From: Roseomonas aerilata DSM 19363
GTDB lineage: Bacteria; Pseudomonadota; Alphaproteobacteria; Acetobacterales; Acetobacteraceae
DNA length: 64,000 bases
Assembly: GCF_000711725.1 (NCBI RefSeq)
Contig: NZ_JONP01000006.1
Coordinates: forward strand, 124,001 to 188,000
Direction of reading: 5' to 3'
The translations under genes and the position numbers were made by a program. This document shows, one piece after another, positions 56,740 to 63,962 of this stretch; the stretch's first letter is position 1; each line of letters starts with the position of its first letter. Below the pieces are notes generated by a model that was not told where the DNA came from, ran no database searches, and saw nothing but the letters and a program-made list of their open reading frames with translations.

Positions 56740-56765
56740 TCGCAAAAGAACAGAATTTCGTGCGA
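56740..56765. promoter_or_regulatory. candidate LysR-type binding site, pyrK-lysR gap
   Basis: TCGCA and TGCGA face each other across 16 AT-richer bases (AAAGAACAGAATTTCG), in the middle of the 83-base divergent gap. LysR regulators usually bind such interrupted dyads between their own gene and the target operon. Position supports it; sequence alone does not prove it. Confidence 0.4.
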
Positions 56766-56777
56766 GATGATGCCAAA

Positions 56778-57728
56778 ATGGCAGCACCCTCCCCCAGCCG
56801 CGCTCTTCGCATCCACGCGCCGGGCATCGGCTACTTCGACGCGGTTCGCCGCGCCGGCTCCATCCGGGAGGCGGCGCGGCGGCTGAACGTCGCCTCCTCC
56901 GCCGTAAACCGGCAGATCCTCAACATGGAGGCCGAACTCGGCGCGAAGCTCTTCGACCGCCTTCCCGGCGGGCTGCGGCTGACGGCGGCGGGGGAAATCC
57001 TCGCCCAGCACGTCATCACCGTGCTGCGGGACGCGGAGCGGGCACGCTCGGAACTCGACGCGCTGGCTGGGCTGCGGACGGGCCATGTGGACCTCGTGAC
57101 GCTGGAAGGCCTCTGCCACCGCGTCGTGCCGGAGGCCGTGGCGGCGCTGCAGGGGCGGCAGCCGCGGATCACGGTCAGCACCGGCATCCTCGGCAGCGCC
57201 GACATCCCCAGCGCCATCCTTTCGGGCGACGCGCATCTCGGCCTCGCCTTCGAGGTGCGGCGGCACCCCGGGCTGCGGCAGCTCGCGGTGGCCCGGCTGC
57301 CGCTCGGCGCGGTGGTGCCGCCGGACTCCCCGCTGGCCGACCGCGCCGCCATCACCATGGCCGAGTGTGCTGGCCCCCCGCTCATCCTGCCGAGCGCCAA
57401 CTTCGCCAACCGCGATCAGATCGACGCCCTGCTGCAAGGCGCCGGCCGGACCGAGGGGATGCGCGTGGGGTACGAGGCCGGCTCGGTGGAGCTGATGAAG
57501 CGGATGGTGCTGCTCGGCCTCGGCATCGCCTTCATGACGCGCGCGGGGCTGGAGGCGGAGTTGGAGGCCGGGCGGCTCGTCCATGTGCCGCTGCATAAGG
57601 GCCGCGCGCCCATCCTCAGCGAACTCGGGCTCTATGCCCGGGCGGAGACGGCCCTCCCCGCGGCGGCGGCGGCCTTCGCCCAGCACATGGGCGATGTCCT
57701 CGGCCGGTTGCACGGGTCAGGCGGGTGA
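56778..57728 (+). CDS. LysR-family transcriptional regulator
   Basis: A 316-residue LTTR of normal length. The HTH is YFDAVRRAGSIREAARRLNV followed by SSAVNRQILNMEAELGAKLF and DRLPGGLRLTAAGE. The effector domain has DVALAFEVRR-type elements (here DAHLGLAFEVRRHPGLRQLA), PLGAVVPPDSPLADRAAIT and GLGIAFMTRAGLEAELEAG. It is divergent from pyrK, so it probably controls the pyrK-pyrD-amidohydrolase-pyrE operon in response to a pyrimidine intermediate. A dedicated LysR is not usual for de novo pyrimidine genes. Confidence 0.92.
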   Translation: MAAPSPSRALRIHAPGIGYFDAVRRAGSIREAARRLNVASSAVNRQILNMEAELGAKLFDRLPGGLRLTAAGEILAQHVITVLRDAERARSELDALAGLRTGHVDLVTLEGLCHRVVPEAVAALQGRQPRITVSTGILGSADIPSAILSGDAHLGLAFEVRRHPGLRQLAVARLPLGAVVPPDSPLADRAAITMAECAGPPLILPSANFANRDQIDALLQGAGRTEGMRVGYEAGSVELMKRMVLLGLGIAFMTRAGLEAELEAGRLVHVPLHKGRAPILSELGLYARAETALPAAAAAFAQHMGDVLGRLHGSGG

Positions 57729-57765
57729 TTCGCGCTCCGCGCGAGGCCCTGGCAAACTGGCGCGG

Positions 57766-58413
57766 ATGACCTTTCCTGCACCGCAGACAGAGGATGGCCG
57801 AGAGGCCGAGGCGGCCCGGGTGGCGGCCTATCTCTCCGCCCATCCCGGCTTCCTGGCGGAACGGCCCGCCCTCTACCGCGCGCTGCACCCGCCGAAACGC
57901 GTGCATGGCGAGACCCTGGCCGACCACATGGCCGCCCTTCTCGTCGCGGCGCGGGCGGAGACAGGACTGGTGGCCGATGCCGCGCGGGGCGGCCTGGACC
58001 TGACGATCCGGGCGGCGACGGCCATCGCGGCGCTGATCGGGGCCGCGGACGTGCTCGGCGCGGTCTCCGCCGAATGGCCAGCGCTGCTCGGCCTCGAATG
58101 CGCGTCGCTGGTGACCGAGGGCGCCCCTTCAGCCGGCCTGCGCGACCTTCCCGCCGGCGCGGTCGCGCGATTGATGGAGGGGCGCGAGATCCTGGTCCGC
58201 GACCACCCGGCCGAGGCCGCCCTTCTCCACGGCGAGGCCCATGCGCTGATCAGCCGCGACGCCCTGGTGGTCCTGCCCGGCACCCGGCCGCGGTTGCTGG
58301 CGCTGGGCGCACGGGAGGCCGGGCGCCTGCCCCTGCGCGGCGCCACCGCGCCGCTCCGCCTCCTCGCCCATGCACTCGCTCGCGCGCTGGACGGCACGAT
58401 GGGCGAGCCGTGA
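57766..58413 (+). CDS. DUF484 family protein
   Basis: A 215-residue protein with the DUF484 pattern: VAAYLSAHPGFLAERPALYR near the N-terminus and a GAF-like C-terminal part (ARLMEGREILVRDHPAEAAL, ALGAREAGRLPL). The biochemical role is unknown. It commonly precedes xerC in proteobacteria, and here its stop overlaps the xerC GTG start by four bases. A 37-base gap separates it from the LysR gene. Confidence 0.85.
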   Translation: MTFPAPQTEDGREAEAARVAAYLSAHPGFLAERPALYRALHPPKRVHGETLADHMAALLVAARAETGLVADAARGGLDLTIRAATAIAALIGAADVLGAVSAEWPALLGLECASLVTEGAPSAGLRDLPAGAVARLMEGREILVRDHPAEAALLHGEAHALISRDALVVLPGTRPRLLALGAREAGRLPLRGATAPLRLLAHALARALDGTMGEP

Positions 58414-59306
58414 TCCCGGCGCTCGCCGCCCGCGAGGAATTCATCGGCTGGCTCGCGCGCGAGCGGCGTGCGAGCCCGGAGACGGTCGAGGCCTATGGGC
58501 GCGACATCGCGGACCTCCTTGGCTTCCTCTCCATCCATCAGGGCGGGGAGCCGGATCTCGCAGCGCTCGGGCTGGCCGACCTGCGCTCCTTCCTCGCGCA
58601 GCGGGCGATGGCGGGGATCGGCGCCTCCTCCCGCGCGCGCCAGCTCTCGGCCATCAAGACCTTCCTGCGCTTCCTCGTCCGGCGACACGGCCTGGCGCCG
58701 CTGCCGCTCGGCGGGCTGAGCGGCCCCCGGCGCAAGCCGCCCGTCCCCCGCGCCCTGACCGAGCCGCAGGCCCGCACCGCCACCTCCGACAGCGCGGCCG
58801 ACACTCCGGCCATGGCCGCGCGGGACCGGGCGCTGTTCACCCTTCTCTACGGCTGCGGGCTTCGCATCTCGGAGGCGCTGTCGCTCGACATGCGCAACGC
58901 CCCGCGCGCCGGAACCGGCCTTCGCGTGCTCGGCAAGGGCCGGAAGGAGCGGATCGTGCCCGTGCTGCCGGCCGTGGAGGCGGCAATGGCCGAGTGGCTG
59001 CGCCACCGCGGCCCCGCCACCCCCGACGCCCCGCTCTTCACGGGGGCCAAGGGCGGGCGGCTGGACCCGGCCGTCGCCCAGAAGGCCCTGCGCGACCTGC
59101 GGAGGGCGACAGGCCTGCCGGAGCACACCACCCCGCACGCCCTGCGCCACTCCTTCGCCACGCACCTTCTCGGTGGCGGGGCGGACCTGCGGGCGATCCA
59201 GGAATTGCTCGGGCATGCCAGCCTTTCCACCACACAGCGCTACACGGCGGTGGACCAGGCGGGGCTGCTGGAGACCTGGCGGCGGGCCCATCCGCGAGCG
59301 GACTAG
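58410..59306 (+). CDS. xerC: tyrosine recombinase XerC
   Basis: A 298-residue site-specific recombinase. The N-terminal SAM-like DNA-binding domain is FIGWLARERRASPETVEAYG. The catalytic set is visible: Arg152 (GCGLRISEALSLD), Lys in GKGRKERIVP, His243-x-x-Arg246 (TPHALRHSFATHLL), His269 (LLGHASLSTTQRY) and Tyr278. With XerD it resolves chromosome dimers at dif. The GTG start in the DUF484 stop and the chromosomal context favour housekeeping XerC over a mobile integrase. Confidence 0.93.
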   Translation: MIPALAAREEFIGWLARERRASPETVEAYGRDIADLLGFLSIHQGGEPDLAALGLADLRSFLAQRAMAGIGASSRARQLSAIKTFLRFLVRRHGLAPLPLGGLSGPRRKPPVPRALTEPQARTATSDSAADTPAMAARDRALFTLLYGCGLRISEALSLDMRNAPRAGTGLRVLGKGRKERIVPVLPAVEAAMAEWLRHRGPATPDAPLFTGAKGGRLDPAVAQKALRDLRRATGLPEHTTPHALRHSFATHLLGGGADLRAIQELLGHASLSTTQRYTAVDQAGLLETWRRAHPRAD

Positions 59307-59428
59307 GGGTCGGACCGCCCGGGCGAAAAGGCGGGGTTCCGCTTCCGGTCCGGAGAGGCCTAAGACATCCTTCCCCAGCCGGCGGGAAGGGGCGTCGAAG
59401 CGATCCTAACCAGGAAGGCACGGGCAAC

Positions 59429-59902
59429 ATGGCGGGCGACACAAACCTCCGGGCCGGCGGTTGCCATTGCGGCGCGGTGCGGTTCGAGGTGACGCTCAGC
59501 GACGGCTTCGACTCCATCCGCCGCTGCACCTGCTCCTACTGCCGGATGCGCGGCGCCGTCGTCGCCATGGCGGAGATGGGCGGGATCAGGATCCTCCAGG
59601 GAGAGGAGGCACTGACGAGCTATCGCTTCCACACCGGGGCGGCGCAGCACTTCTTCTGCTCGCGATGCGGGATCTACACGCATCATCAGCGACGATCGAA
59701 CACGAACCTGTTCGCCGTGAACGTCGCCTGCCTGGAGGGGGTGAGCCCGTTCGATTTCCCCGAGGTGCCGGTCATGGACGGCATCAACCACACGAACGAC
59801 ACCGGCAAGCCGACACGCCGGGCAGGCACACTGCGCTTCATCCCGGCTGACGAGCCGCCGCCGGACGGCAGCCGCGCGGCCGGGCTCCCGCCGGAAGGCT
59901 GA
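59429..59902 (+). CDS. GFA-family (CENP-V/Mss4-like) zinc protein
   Basis: A 157-residue protein of the GFA family. Zinc-ligand cysteines occur in GGCHCGAVRFEV, RRCTCSYCRMRGAVV and FFCSRCGIYTHHQ, the order expected for the fold. Early members were described as glutathione-dependent formaldehyde-activating enzymes, but most have no proven activity. AGGAAGG precedes the ATG. The last 20 residues are Pro/Gly-rich. The gene stands alone after xerC. Confidence 0.9.
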   Translation: MAGDTNLRAGGCHCGAVRFEVTLSDGFDSIRRCTCSYCRMRGAVVAMAEMGGIRILQGEEALTSYRFHTGAAQHFFCSRCGIYTHHQRRSNTNLFAVNVACLEGVSPFDFPEVPVMDGINHTNDTGKPTRRAGTLRFIPADEPPPDGSRAAGLPPEG

Positions 59903-60060
59903 CGGCCGCCTGACCGTATGCCGCCGCGCAGTCGCCGCGGGAGAGCCGAGCACGGCCGCAGAGCCGTGGTTCGGGCCCGCTGGCCGTCGCTCGGCGCTTC
60001 CCCTCGCCCCCGCGCTTCCCCAATACTGTGGATCGAGGAAACGAACCGGGAAGAAACGCC

Positions 60061-61032
60061 ATGAACGTCACCCGCCGCACGCTCGGCCTGGGCGCCGCCG
60101 CGCTCGCCACACCTTTTCTTCCAAAGCCCGCCCTCGCCCAGCGCGGCTTCCCCGACAAGCCGATCCGCATGCTCGTGCCCTGGGCGCCCGGCGGCACTAC
60201 GGACGTGCAGATGCGCGCGGTCTGCGAGCAGGCGGGCAAGCGCCTCGGCCAGCCGGTCGTGGTCGAGAACAAGGCCGGCGCGGGCGGCATCCTCGGCGCC
60301 CAGGCCCTGCTGAACGAGCGGCCGGACGGCTACACCCTCTCCCAGATGCCGATCAGCGTCTTCCGCGTGCCCTTCATGAGCCAGCGCCCGCCCTTCGACC
60401 CGCTGGCCGACTTCACCTACATCTCCCACCTCACCGGCTACCTCTTCGGCGTGGTGGTGCGGGCGGACGCGCCCTGGCCGGACTTCAACGCCTTCCTGGC
60501 GGAGGCGAAGGCTAATCCGGGCCGGTTCAACTACGGCACGCCGGGCGTCGGCACCTCGCTGCACATCACCATGGAGAGGATCGCGACGGAGCGGGATCTC
60601 AACTGGGTCCACGTGCCCTTCCGAGGCGTCGCCGAGAACATGCAGGCCCTGCTTGGCGGCCAGATCCACGCGACGGCCGACAGCTCCGGCTGGGGGCCGC
60701 TGGTGGAGGAGGGGCGCCTGCGCCTGCTGGTCACCTGGGGGCCGGAGCGCGCGAAGCGCTTCCCCGCGGTGCCGACGCTGAAGGAACTCGGCATGGATAT
60801 CGTCTCCACATCGCCCTACGGGATCGCGGGGCCGAAGGGGATGGACCCCGCCGTGGTGCGGGTGATCGACGCCGCCTTCCGGGGCGCCGTCGCCGATCCC
60901 GCGCACATGGCGGTGCTGGATCGCTTCGACATGCCCGCGATGGCCATGGGGCCGGAGGACTACACCGCCTTCGTGCGCCGGCAGGTGGAGGAGGAATCCG
61001 CGATGATCCGGCGGATGGGGCTCAGGCTCTAA
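60061..61032 (+). CDS. Bug-family substrate-binding protein (second copy)
   Basis: A 323-residue periplasmic receptor. A signal peptide (TRRTLGLGAAALATPFLPKP, with ALAQ cut site) precedes FPDKPIRMLVPWAPGGTTDV, VVVENKAGAGGILGAQALL, FNYGTPGVGTSLHITMERIA and SPYGIAGPKGMDPA. It is clearly diverged from the first Bug protein at 6.5 kb. No tctA/tctB genes are near, so it too is an orphan. GGGAAGAAA precedes the ATG. The following RidA-family remnant may have been its operon partner. Confidence 0.9.
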   Translation: MNVTRRTLGLGAAALATPFLPKPALAQRGFPDKPIRMLVPWAPGGTTDVQMRAVCEQAGKRLGQPVVVENKAGAGGILGAQALLNERPDGYTLSQMPISVFRVPFMSQRPPFDPLADFTYISHLTGYLFGVVVRADAPWPDFNAFLAEAKANPGRFNYGTPGVGTSLHITMERIATERDLNWVHVPFRGVAENMQALLGGQIHATADSSGWGPLVEEGRLRLLVTWGPERAKRFPAVPTLKELGMDIVSTSPYGIAGPKGMDPAVVRVIDAAFRGAVADPAHMAVLDRFDMPAMAMGPEDYTAFVRRQVEEESAMIRRMGLRL

Positions 61033-61149
61033 GCGCCGTTGTGGTGAGGCAGGGAACGGTCTCCCGGTAGGCAGCCCTTCCCGGCAATATCCGGAGCGGC
61101 TGGTACAGGGCTTGCTGAGTTCCGGTGCCTCCAGTCAGGACCGGTTCTC

Positions 61150-61620
61150 ATAAAGCGTCTTCTTGCCGCCCTTCTCATCGCGGCTATGCCAGCGGCAGCT
61201 CAAACGGTGCCCACGGCGAACGTCACCATCCTGAACCCGCCGGGTTCGATCAGCGCGACGGGGCCGTGAGGCCTCGCCGCCCGCACGGGCAACACCCTCT
61301 ACATCGCGGGGATGCGTGGAATCGACCCGACCACAAACCAACTCGTCCAGGGGGATGAGGCGCGCATCCGGCAGGCGTTCCGAAACATGATCCACATAGC
61401 CGCGAGCGCCGGGGCGAAGCCGGAGGACGCGGTGCGCCTCGTCGTCTACGTGACCGACATGTTCCGCTTCCGCTTCCGCTTCCGCCCGATTGCCAACAAG
61501 GTGCAGGAGGAGATCTGGGGCCGGGGGCCCTATCCGCCGCGCACCATCATCGAGGTGCAGCGCCTGAACCAGGATGATATCCTGGAAGTCGAGGGCACCT
61601 TCGCAATCCCGCCGGGCTAG
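61150..61620 (+). pseudogene. broken exported RidA-family gene
   Basis: One reading frame from 61150 encodes a signal peptide (IKRLLAALLIAAMPAAAQ) and a RidA/YjgF-like domain: NVTILNPPGSISATGP, then RTGNTLYIAGMRGIDPTTNQ, VYVTDMFRF, IWGRGPYPPRTIIEVQRLNQ and DDILEVEGTF. Codon 40 is TGA (61267-61269) where relatives have an aromatic residue (GPW/GPY). The expected ATG is ATA, ten bases after AGGA. Both can be G-to-A changes. A hexamer run adds extra Phe-Arg pairs. An ATG at 61312 could make 102 residues lacking the signal and first strands. The stop overlaps that of the convergent MATE gene (CTAG). Confidence 0.8.
61462..61485 (+). repeat. four copies of TTCCGC in the RidA remnant
   Basis: TTCCGC occurs four times in tandem and in frame, giving FRFRFRFR. 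From memory, RidA relatives of this type have about two Phe-Arg units here (DMFRFRP), so an in-frame slippage expansion of 12 bases is likely. Confidence 0.7.
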
Positions 61621-62975
61621 GCGGAAGGCCCGCCGGCGACCGGACGCGCCGCCCAGACCCCCGGCCGCACGCCGGCCGCCGTGACCAGCCCATAGGCGGT
61701 GATGCCGAGGGCGACGGCCAGGAACTGCCCGTCCAGCCCCATCCCCAGCACGTCCCCCAGCAGCCAGCCGCCGCCGACCGCGACCCCGATGCGCGAGAGG
61801 CCCGCCGCCACTGGCCAGCCCATCCGCCCCGCCCCCTGGGAGGCGAAGTAGAGCGCCATTCCCAGGCCGAAGCCCCCGAAGGCGAAGCCGGTATAGGAGA
61901 GCGCCCGCGCGGCGATGGCAATCACCGCGGGATCGGCGGTGAAGAAGCCGGCAAAGGCGGCCGGCGCCGCGGCGACGAGGAGGCCGATCGCGCCCGTGAC
62001 CGCGAAAGCCATGGCGGCCCCCGTCCAGGCCAGGCGCAGCCCTTCCTCCCACCGCCCGGCGCCGACCGCGCGGCCCACCAGCGCCGTGAGGGCGGAGCCC
62101 ACCCCGAAGGCGATGGGGATCATCAGGAACTCCAGCCGCGCGGAGATGCCATAGGCCGCGACCGCCGCCGCCCCGTGCGGGGCGATGCGCGCGGTGACGA
62201 GGATGGTGGTGAGGTTCGCCACCCCCGCCAGCAGGCTCGCGACCAGCCCGACCGAGAGGATGCGCCAGAACATCGCCCCGGAAGGCCGCAACCGCAGCAC
62301 CGGCCGGAAGCCCGCCCGCCCCCGCATCACCGCCGCCCCCATGACGAGGGTGGAGGCGAGGAAGGCCGCCGCCAGCGCGGCGCCGATCCCCGGCAGCCCC
62401 ATGCCCAGCGGCTCCGCGAGGGCCCAGGCGAGTGGCGGGTAGGCGGCCCAGGTCAGCAGCAGCACCCGCGCTGCCAGCGCGTGCTGCCCGCCGCCCCGCA
62501 GGACGGAGGCGAGGGTGTTGGCCAGCCAGACCGGCACCGCCCCCAGCCCGAAGAGCCACATCGCGTAGGGCGCCGCGGCCTCCGCCGCCGTCGCGCCCCC
62601 GATGGCGCCGAGCACGGCGCGCGGGAAAACCGCGAGCAGCAGGGCAAAGGCCCCGCCGGCCACGATGGCAATAAGCACCGCGTGCAGCACGAGGGCCGCG
62701 GCCTCGTCCCGCCGGCCGGCACCCAGCGCCCTCGCCGTGGCCGAGGTGACGCCGCCCCCCATGGCCCCCGCCGACATCTGCTGCATGAGAAGGCTGAAGG
62801 GCAGCACCACCGACCAGCCCGCCAGCGCCGCCGTGCCCTGACGTGCCGCGAGCCAGGTCTCGGCGATCTGGGCCACCACCTGCAGGACGGAGCTGAGCGC
62901 GGTCGGCGCCGCCAGCGCCAGGATCCGCCGCGCCGGGGAGAGAGCGGGAAGCGGGGCGGCGAGGCTCTCAGCCAT
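61617..62975 (-). CDS. MATE-family efflux transporter
   Basis: A 452-residue inner-membrane protein with 12 hydrophobic segments in two halves. Typical stretches are ILALAAPTALSSVLQVVAQI in helix 1, FSLLMQQMSAGAMGGGVTSA, GGGQHALAARVLLLTWAAYP and FGVGSALTALVGRAVGAGRW. MATE proteins export cationic drugs or metabolites with Na+ or H+. The ATG lies inside the 3' end of the HxlR gene (8-base overlap), so the regulator and transporter are coupled. The exporter is probably controlled by that regulator. Confidence 0.92.
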   Translation of the reverse strand: MAESLAAPLPALSPARRILALAAPTALSSVLQVVAQIAETWLAARQGTAALAGWSVVLPFSLLMQQMSAGAMGGGVTSATARALGAGRRDEAAALVLHAVLIAIVAGGAFALLLAVFPRAVLGAIGGATAAEAAAPYAMWLFGLGAVPVWLANTLASVLRGGGQHALAARVLLLTWAAYPPLAWALAEPLGMGLPGIGAALAAAFLASTLVMGAAVMRGRAGFRPVLRLRPSGAMFWRILSVGLVASLLAGVANLTTILVTARIAPHGAAAVAAYGISARLEFLMIPIAFGVGSALTALVGRAVGAGRWEEGLRLAWTGAAMAFAVTGAIGLLVAAAPAAFAGFFTADPAVIAIAARALSYTGFAFGGFGLGMALYFASQGAGRMGWPVAAGLSRIGVAVGGGWLLGDVLGMGLDGQFLAVALGITAYGLVTAAGVRPGVWAARPVAGGPSA

Positions 62976-63450
62976 GGGCCACCTCGGGCGCCAGGCGGCG
63001 GCGCATGGCCTCGCCAGCGCCGGGGCCGGGCAGGAGGCGAACCGATTCGGGGCGCAGCGGCGCGCCGTCCGCGCCGCGCGGCGGGTTGGCCGCCACCTCC
63101 TCCCCGGTCGTGGCATCGACGAGGCGCACCACCGGGCCATCGGGGGCCATCCAGCGGTCGCTCCAGGCCTTCAGGGTGAGGAAGGCGGGGAAGAAGTCGC
63201 GGCCCTTCTCGGTCAGGCGGTAGGCGTGGCGGGCGCCCTCCGGCACCCGCTCGAGCATCCCGTGCTCCACCAGCTTCGCCAGCCGGGCGCTGAGGATGTT
63301 GGAGGCGATGCCGAGGTGGCGCGCGAAGTCGTCGAAGCGGGTGGTGCCGTAGAAAGCCTCTCGCAACACGAGGATCGCCCAGCGCTCCCCGAGCACCTCC
63401 ATGGAGCGCGCGATGGGGCAGCGCATGCGGGAGAAGTCGGTGCGGGGCAT
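62968..63450 (-). CDS. HxlR-family winged-helix regulator
   Basis: A 160-residue regulator. The HxlR core is FSRMRCPIARSMEVLGERWA, ILVLREAFYGTTRFDDFARH, IASNILSARLAKLVEHGMLE and AYRLTEKGRDFFPAFLTLKA. The N-terminal Cys in MRCPIA is where some family members sense electrophiles or oxidants. A C-terminal 50-residue extension follows the winged helix (VRLVDATTGEEVAANPPRG). Two mirrored 17-bp palindromes begin 17 bases upstream of its ATG and suggest autoregulation. It is coupled to the MATE exporter gene. Confidence 0.92.
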   Translation of the reverse strand: MPRTDFSRMRCPIARSMEVLGERWAILVLREAFYGTTRFDDFARHLGIASNILSARLAKLVEHGMLERVPEGARHAYRLTEKGRDFFPAFLTLKAWSDRWMAPDGPVVRLVDATTGEEVAANPPRGADGAPLRPESVRLLPGPGAGEAMRRRLAPEVAHG

Positions 63451-63466
63451 GGGACGCCTCTGAATG

Positions 63467-63506
63467 GCTTGCATGATGCAAGCCTGTTCGCTTGCATCAT
63501 GCAAGC
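63467..63506. promoter_or_regulatory. paired 17-bp operators of the HxlR-MATE operon
   Basis: GCTTGCATGATGCAAGC at 63467-63483 and its exact reverse complement GCTTGCATCATGCAAGC at 63490-63506 are separated by six bases. Each is itself a palindrome around one base, with centres 23 bp apart. They lie 17 bases upstream of the HxlR ATG; the distal box touches the stop codon of the upstream Gre-like gene. They are probably HxlR dimer sites covering the promoter. Confidence 0.8.
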
Positions 63507-63961
63507 TAATCCGCGCCGTCGTTCTCCACTGCCATGACGATGAGGATGCGGCCGCCTGGCCCCTCCACCTCGTCACCGGGCTCCGCGCCCTCCAGCGCCT
63601 GCGCGAGCGGAGCGCGCCAGCCGATGAGGCCCGCCGCCGGGTCCGCCTCGTCCTCTCCCACGATCCGCAGGCGGCGTGGCGCCGCGCCCTGCACCGCGAC
63701 GGTCAGCCAGGAGCCGAAGCCGGCCGCCCTCCCCTTCGGCGGCGCGGTGAGTTGCGCGCTGGCGCGGCGCTGCCGCCAGTAGTGGAGGTCGCGCTGCTCC
63801 ATAGGGCCGGGCGCGGACAAGGCCAGCAGGCGGGCGAGTTCGGCCTCCATGCGGGCGAGGCCGCTGGCCGTCACCGGATTGGGGCCGGGCGGAACGGGGC
63901 GCTCGGGCAGCGGCTCGGGCGGCTCGCTCCCATCGGGCTCGCGGACGAAGGCGCGGCTCAT
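63506..63961 (-). CDS. GreA/GreB-type C-terminal domain protein
   Basis: A 151-residue protein. The last 50 residues match the GreA/GreB C-terminal domain: RIVGEDEADPAAGLIGWRAP, LAQALEGAEPGDEVEGPGGR, ILIVMAVE. The N-terminal part is Pro-rich followed by a single helix (GLARMEAELARLLALSAPGP) and lacks the long acidic-tipped coiled coil that enters the polymerase channel. It is therefore unlikely to stimulate RNA cleavage as Gre factors do; relatives such as Rnk bind polymerase without cleaving. The TAG stop overlaps the distal operator box. Confidence 0.8.
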   Translation of the reverse strand: MSRAFVREPDGSEPPEPLPERPVPPGPNPVTASGLARMEAELARLLALSAPGPMEQRDLHYWRQRRASAQLTAPPKGRAAGFGSWLTVAVQGAAPRRLRIVGEDEADPAAGLIGWRAPLAQALEGAEPGDEVEGPGGRILIVMAVENDGAD

Positions 63962-63962
63962 C

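Noticed and set aside
58410-59306. Integrase of an integrated mobile element
   Set aside because: The gene overlaps DUF484 in the usual housekeeping order, has XerC length and is not next to a tRNA or att-like repeats.
61462-61485. Phase-variation switch by TTCCGC repeats
   Set aside because: The unit is six bases, so copy changes keep the frame; the gene is already broken by TGA and loss of ATG.
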